Of a stretch of 6,871 nt of DNA, positions 6,001-6,871 are shown in pieces (position 1 is the first letter of the stretch; each line of letters begins with the position of its first letter). Source of the DNA: an uncultured Eubacteriales bacterium (lineage in GTDB: Bacteria > Bacillota > Clostridia > Oscillospirales > Acutalibacteraceae). Below the pieces are notes generated by a model. The model saw nothing but the letters and a program-made list of their open reading frames with translations. It did no database searches and had not been told where the DNA came from. The translations under genes and the position numbers were made by a program. Location of the stretch: positions 1-6,871 of the forward strand of contig ONWY01000093.1 in assembly GCA_900321665.1 (NCBI GenBank). Direction: 5' to 3'.

Positions 6001-6765
6001 GTGAACTATAACAAAGTTGAAATTTGCGGGATAGATACCTCCAAATTAAAGGTACTCTCGGAAAAAGAGAAAACCGAACTGTTTCATCAAATCAAAGCCG
6101 GCGATAAATCAGCGCGAGAAAAGCTGATAAACGGTAATTTAAAGCTGGTTTTAAGTGTCATTCAGCGCTTTTCGAACCGCGCCGAAAACATGGATGATTT
6201 GTTTCAAGTCGGCTGTATCGGCTTGATTAAAGCGATTGATAACTTTAATGTGGAGCTGAATTTTAAGTTTTCCACTTATGCGGTGGCAATGATTATCGGT
6301 GAAGTCCGGCGGTATTTGCGCGATAATAATCCCATTCGTGTCAGCCGCTCGCTGAGAGATACCGCATACAAAGCCATGCAGGCAAAAGAGCAGCTGCAAA
6401 ACAAGCTTAATCGCGAGCCGACGGTGGAAGAAATTGCTTCTTTTATGAAAGTGAAAAAGGAAAGTGTTGTCATTGCTTTAGAAGCGATTGTCGAGCCTGT
6501 TTCTATCTACGAGCCTGTCTATTCGGAGGGCGGCGATACGATTTATATTTGCGACCAAATCGGCGATAAAAACAGTGACAAATCCTGGATTAATGTGCTC
6601 AGTGTAAAAGAGCAGCTGAAAGCACTTCCCGAGAGAGAAAAGCAAATCATTCACCTGCGCTTTATACAAGGGAAAACGCAAACCGAGGTAGCGGAAGAAA
6701 TCGGCATATCGCAAGCACAGGTGTCGCGCTTGGAAAAAGATGCGCTTAAGCGAGTCAAGAAATAA
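6001..6765 (+). CDS. sigG: RNA polymerase sporulation sigma factor, late forespore sigma-G
   Basis: A sigma-70 family factor that directs RNA polymerase to late forespore genes such as small acid-soluble proteins and germination genes. From GTG 6001 it has 254 residues and begins MNYNKVEICGIDTSKL, close to the Bacillus subtilis start MSRNKVEICGVDTSKL as I recall it; this and the ribosome binding site favour 6001 over GTG 5992. Region 2 is DDLFQVGCIGLIKAIDNF (65-82; core binding) and FSTYAVAMIIGEVRRYLRDN (90-109; -10 recognition). Region 3 follows at about 115-185. Region 4.2 is a helix-turn-helix, QTEVAEEIGISQAQVSRLEK (227-246). The NPIRVSRSLRD linker (110-120) is typical of the sigma-F/G branch, and the N-terminal KVEICG is specific to sigma-G. 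Asn44 in INGN aligns with the Asn45 linked to CsfB/Gin inhibition in B. subtilis. Unlike B. subtilis, no sigE precedes it; ylmC does, divergently. Confidence 0.97.
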   Translation: MNYNKVEICGIDTSKLKVLSEKEKTELFHQIKAGDKSAREKLINGNLKLVLSVIQRFSNRAENMDDLFQVGCIGLIKAIDNFNVELNFKFSTYAVAMIIGEVRRYLRDNNPIRVSRSLRDTAYKAMQAKEQLQNKLNREPTVEEIASFMKVKKESVVIALEAIVEPVSIYEPVYSEGGDTIYICDQIGDKNSDKSWINVLSVKEQLKALPEREKQIIHLRFIQGKTQTEVAEEIGISQAQVSRLEKDALKRVKK

Positions 6766-6813
6766 AACAGAGGGTATCAAAGCATACAATTTAGCTTTGA
6801 TACCCTTTGTTTT
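6766..6813 (+). terminator. Rho-independent, probably bidirectional terminator after sigG
   Basis: AGGGTATCAAAGC (6771-6783) pairs perfectly with GCTTTGATACCCT (6794-6806) around a 10-base loop. The stem extends outward through ACAG/TTGT-type pairs (6767-6770 with 6807-6810, one G-U). A T-rich tract, TTTGTTTT, follows on the plus strand. On the minus strand an equivalent T-rich tract follows, so it could also stop transcription entering from the right. It starts immediately after the sigG stop. Confidence 0.93.
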
Positions 6814-6826
6814 AATGTCTTTAGAC

Positions 6827-6868
6827 TGTTCCGCCGCGCGGAACAAACAACCACCCGCTATGCGGGTG
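6827..6868. repeat. Pair of compact GC-rich hairpins running to the window edge
   Basis: Two perfect inverted repeats lie six bases apart: TGTTCCGC-CGC-GCGGAACA (6827-6845) and CACCCGC-TAT-GCGGGTG (6852-6868), both with 3-base loops. They are much richer in GC than the flanks and have no adjoining T run inside the window, so they are not simple terminators. Such small-loop hairpins in tandem resemble REP-like intergenic palindromes or the subterminal hairpins of IS200/IS605-type elements. The window ends three bases later, so an element or further copies cannot be confirmed. Confidence 0.55.
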
Positions 6869-6871
6869 TGC

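Noticed and set aside
6478..6846. 122-codon minus-strand frame opposite the end of sigG
   Set aside because: It runs through the sigG terminator stem and is antisense to a conserved sigma factor; no supporting signals.

Overview
The window looks like chromosomal DNA from an endospore-forming, low-to-moderate GC Firmicute, most likely an uncultured or gut Clostridia of the Oscillospiraceae/Ruminococcaceae type. This rests on a clear sigma-G gene, a YlmC/YmxH-type sporulation PRC-barrel gene, GGAGG-type ribosome binding sites and the conserved Firmicute gene order rpsB-tsf-pyrH-frr-uppS-cdsA-dxr. The taxonomic placement is an inference; no rRNA is present.

Positions 1-5453 hold seven genes on the minus strand, transcribed right to left: rpsB (ribosomal protein S2), tsf (EF-Ts), pyrH (UMP kinase), frr (ribosome recycling factor), uppS (undecaprenyl diphosphate synthase), cdsA (CDP-diacylglycerol synthase) and the first 176 codons of dxr (DXP reductoisomerase), cut by the window edge. 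A strong intrinsic terminator after tsf and a perfect TATAAT extended -10 before pyrH split the run into two units: rpsB-tsf (translation) and pyrH-frr-uppS-cdsA-dxr (UTP supply, ribosome recycling, isoprenoid carrier and phospholipid synthesis). From frr onward the genes overlap or abut (TAATG, TAG-ATG and ATGA junctions), which points to translational coupling.

The right part carries ylmC on the minus strand, and divergently on the plus strand sigG, which ends in a near-perfect bidirectional terminator. After it two compact hairpins run to the window edge and may be the start of a repeat or of an IS200/IS605-type end.

Most of the window is ordinary core genome. Four things stand out. First, cdsA is frameshifted near position 880 and lacks the segment that normally carries the Asp-x-x-Ala-Tyr motif, in a gene expected to be essential. 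Second, a long stem-loop fills the rpsB leader just before its Shine-Dalgarno and is a candidate S2 autoregulatory RNA. Third, EF-Ts carries an insertion of roughly 55-65 residues in its C-terminal half. Fourth, the UppS RxxGE motif reads Arg-Pro-Ser-Cys-Glu. No CRISPR, tRNA, rRNA, phage or defence genes were seen.
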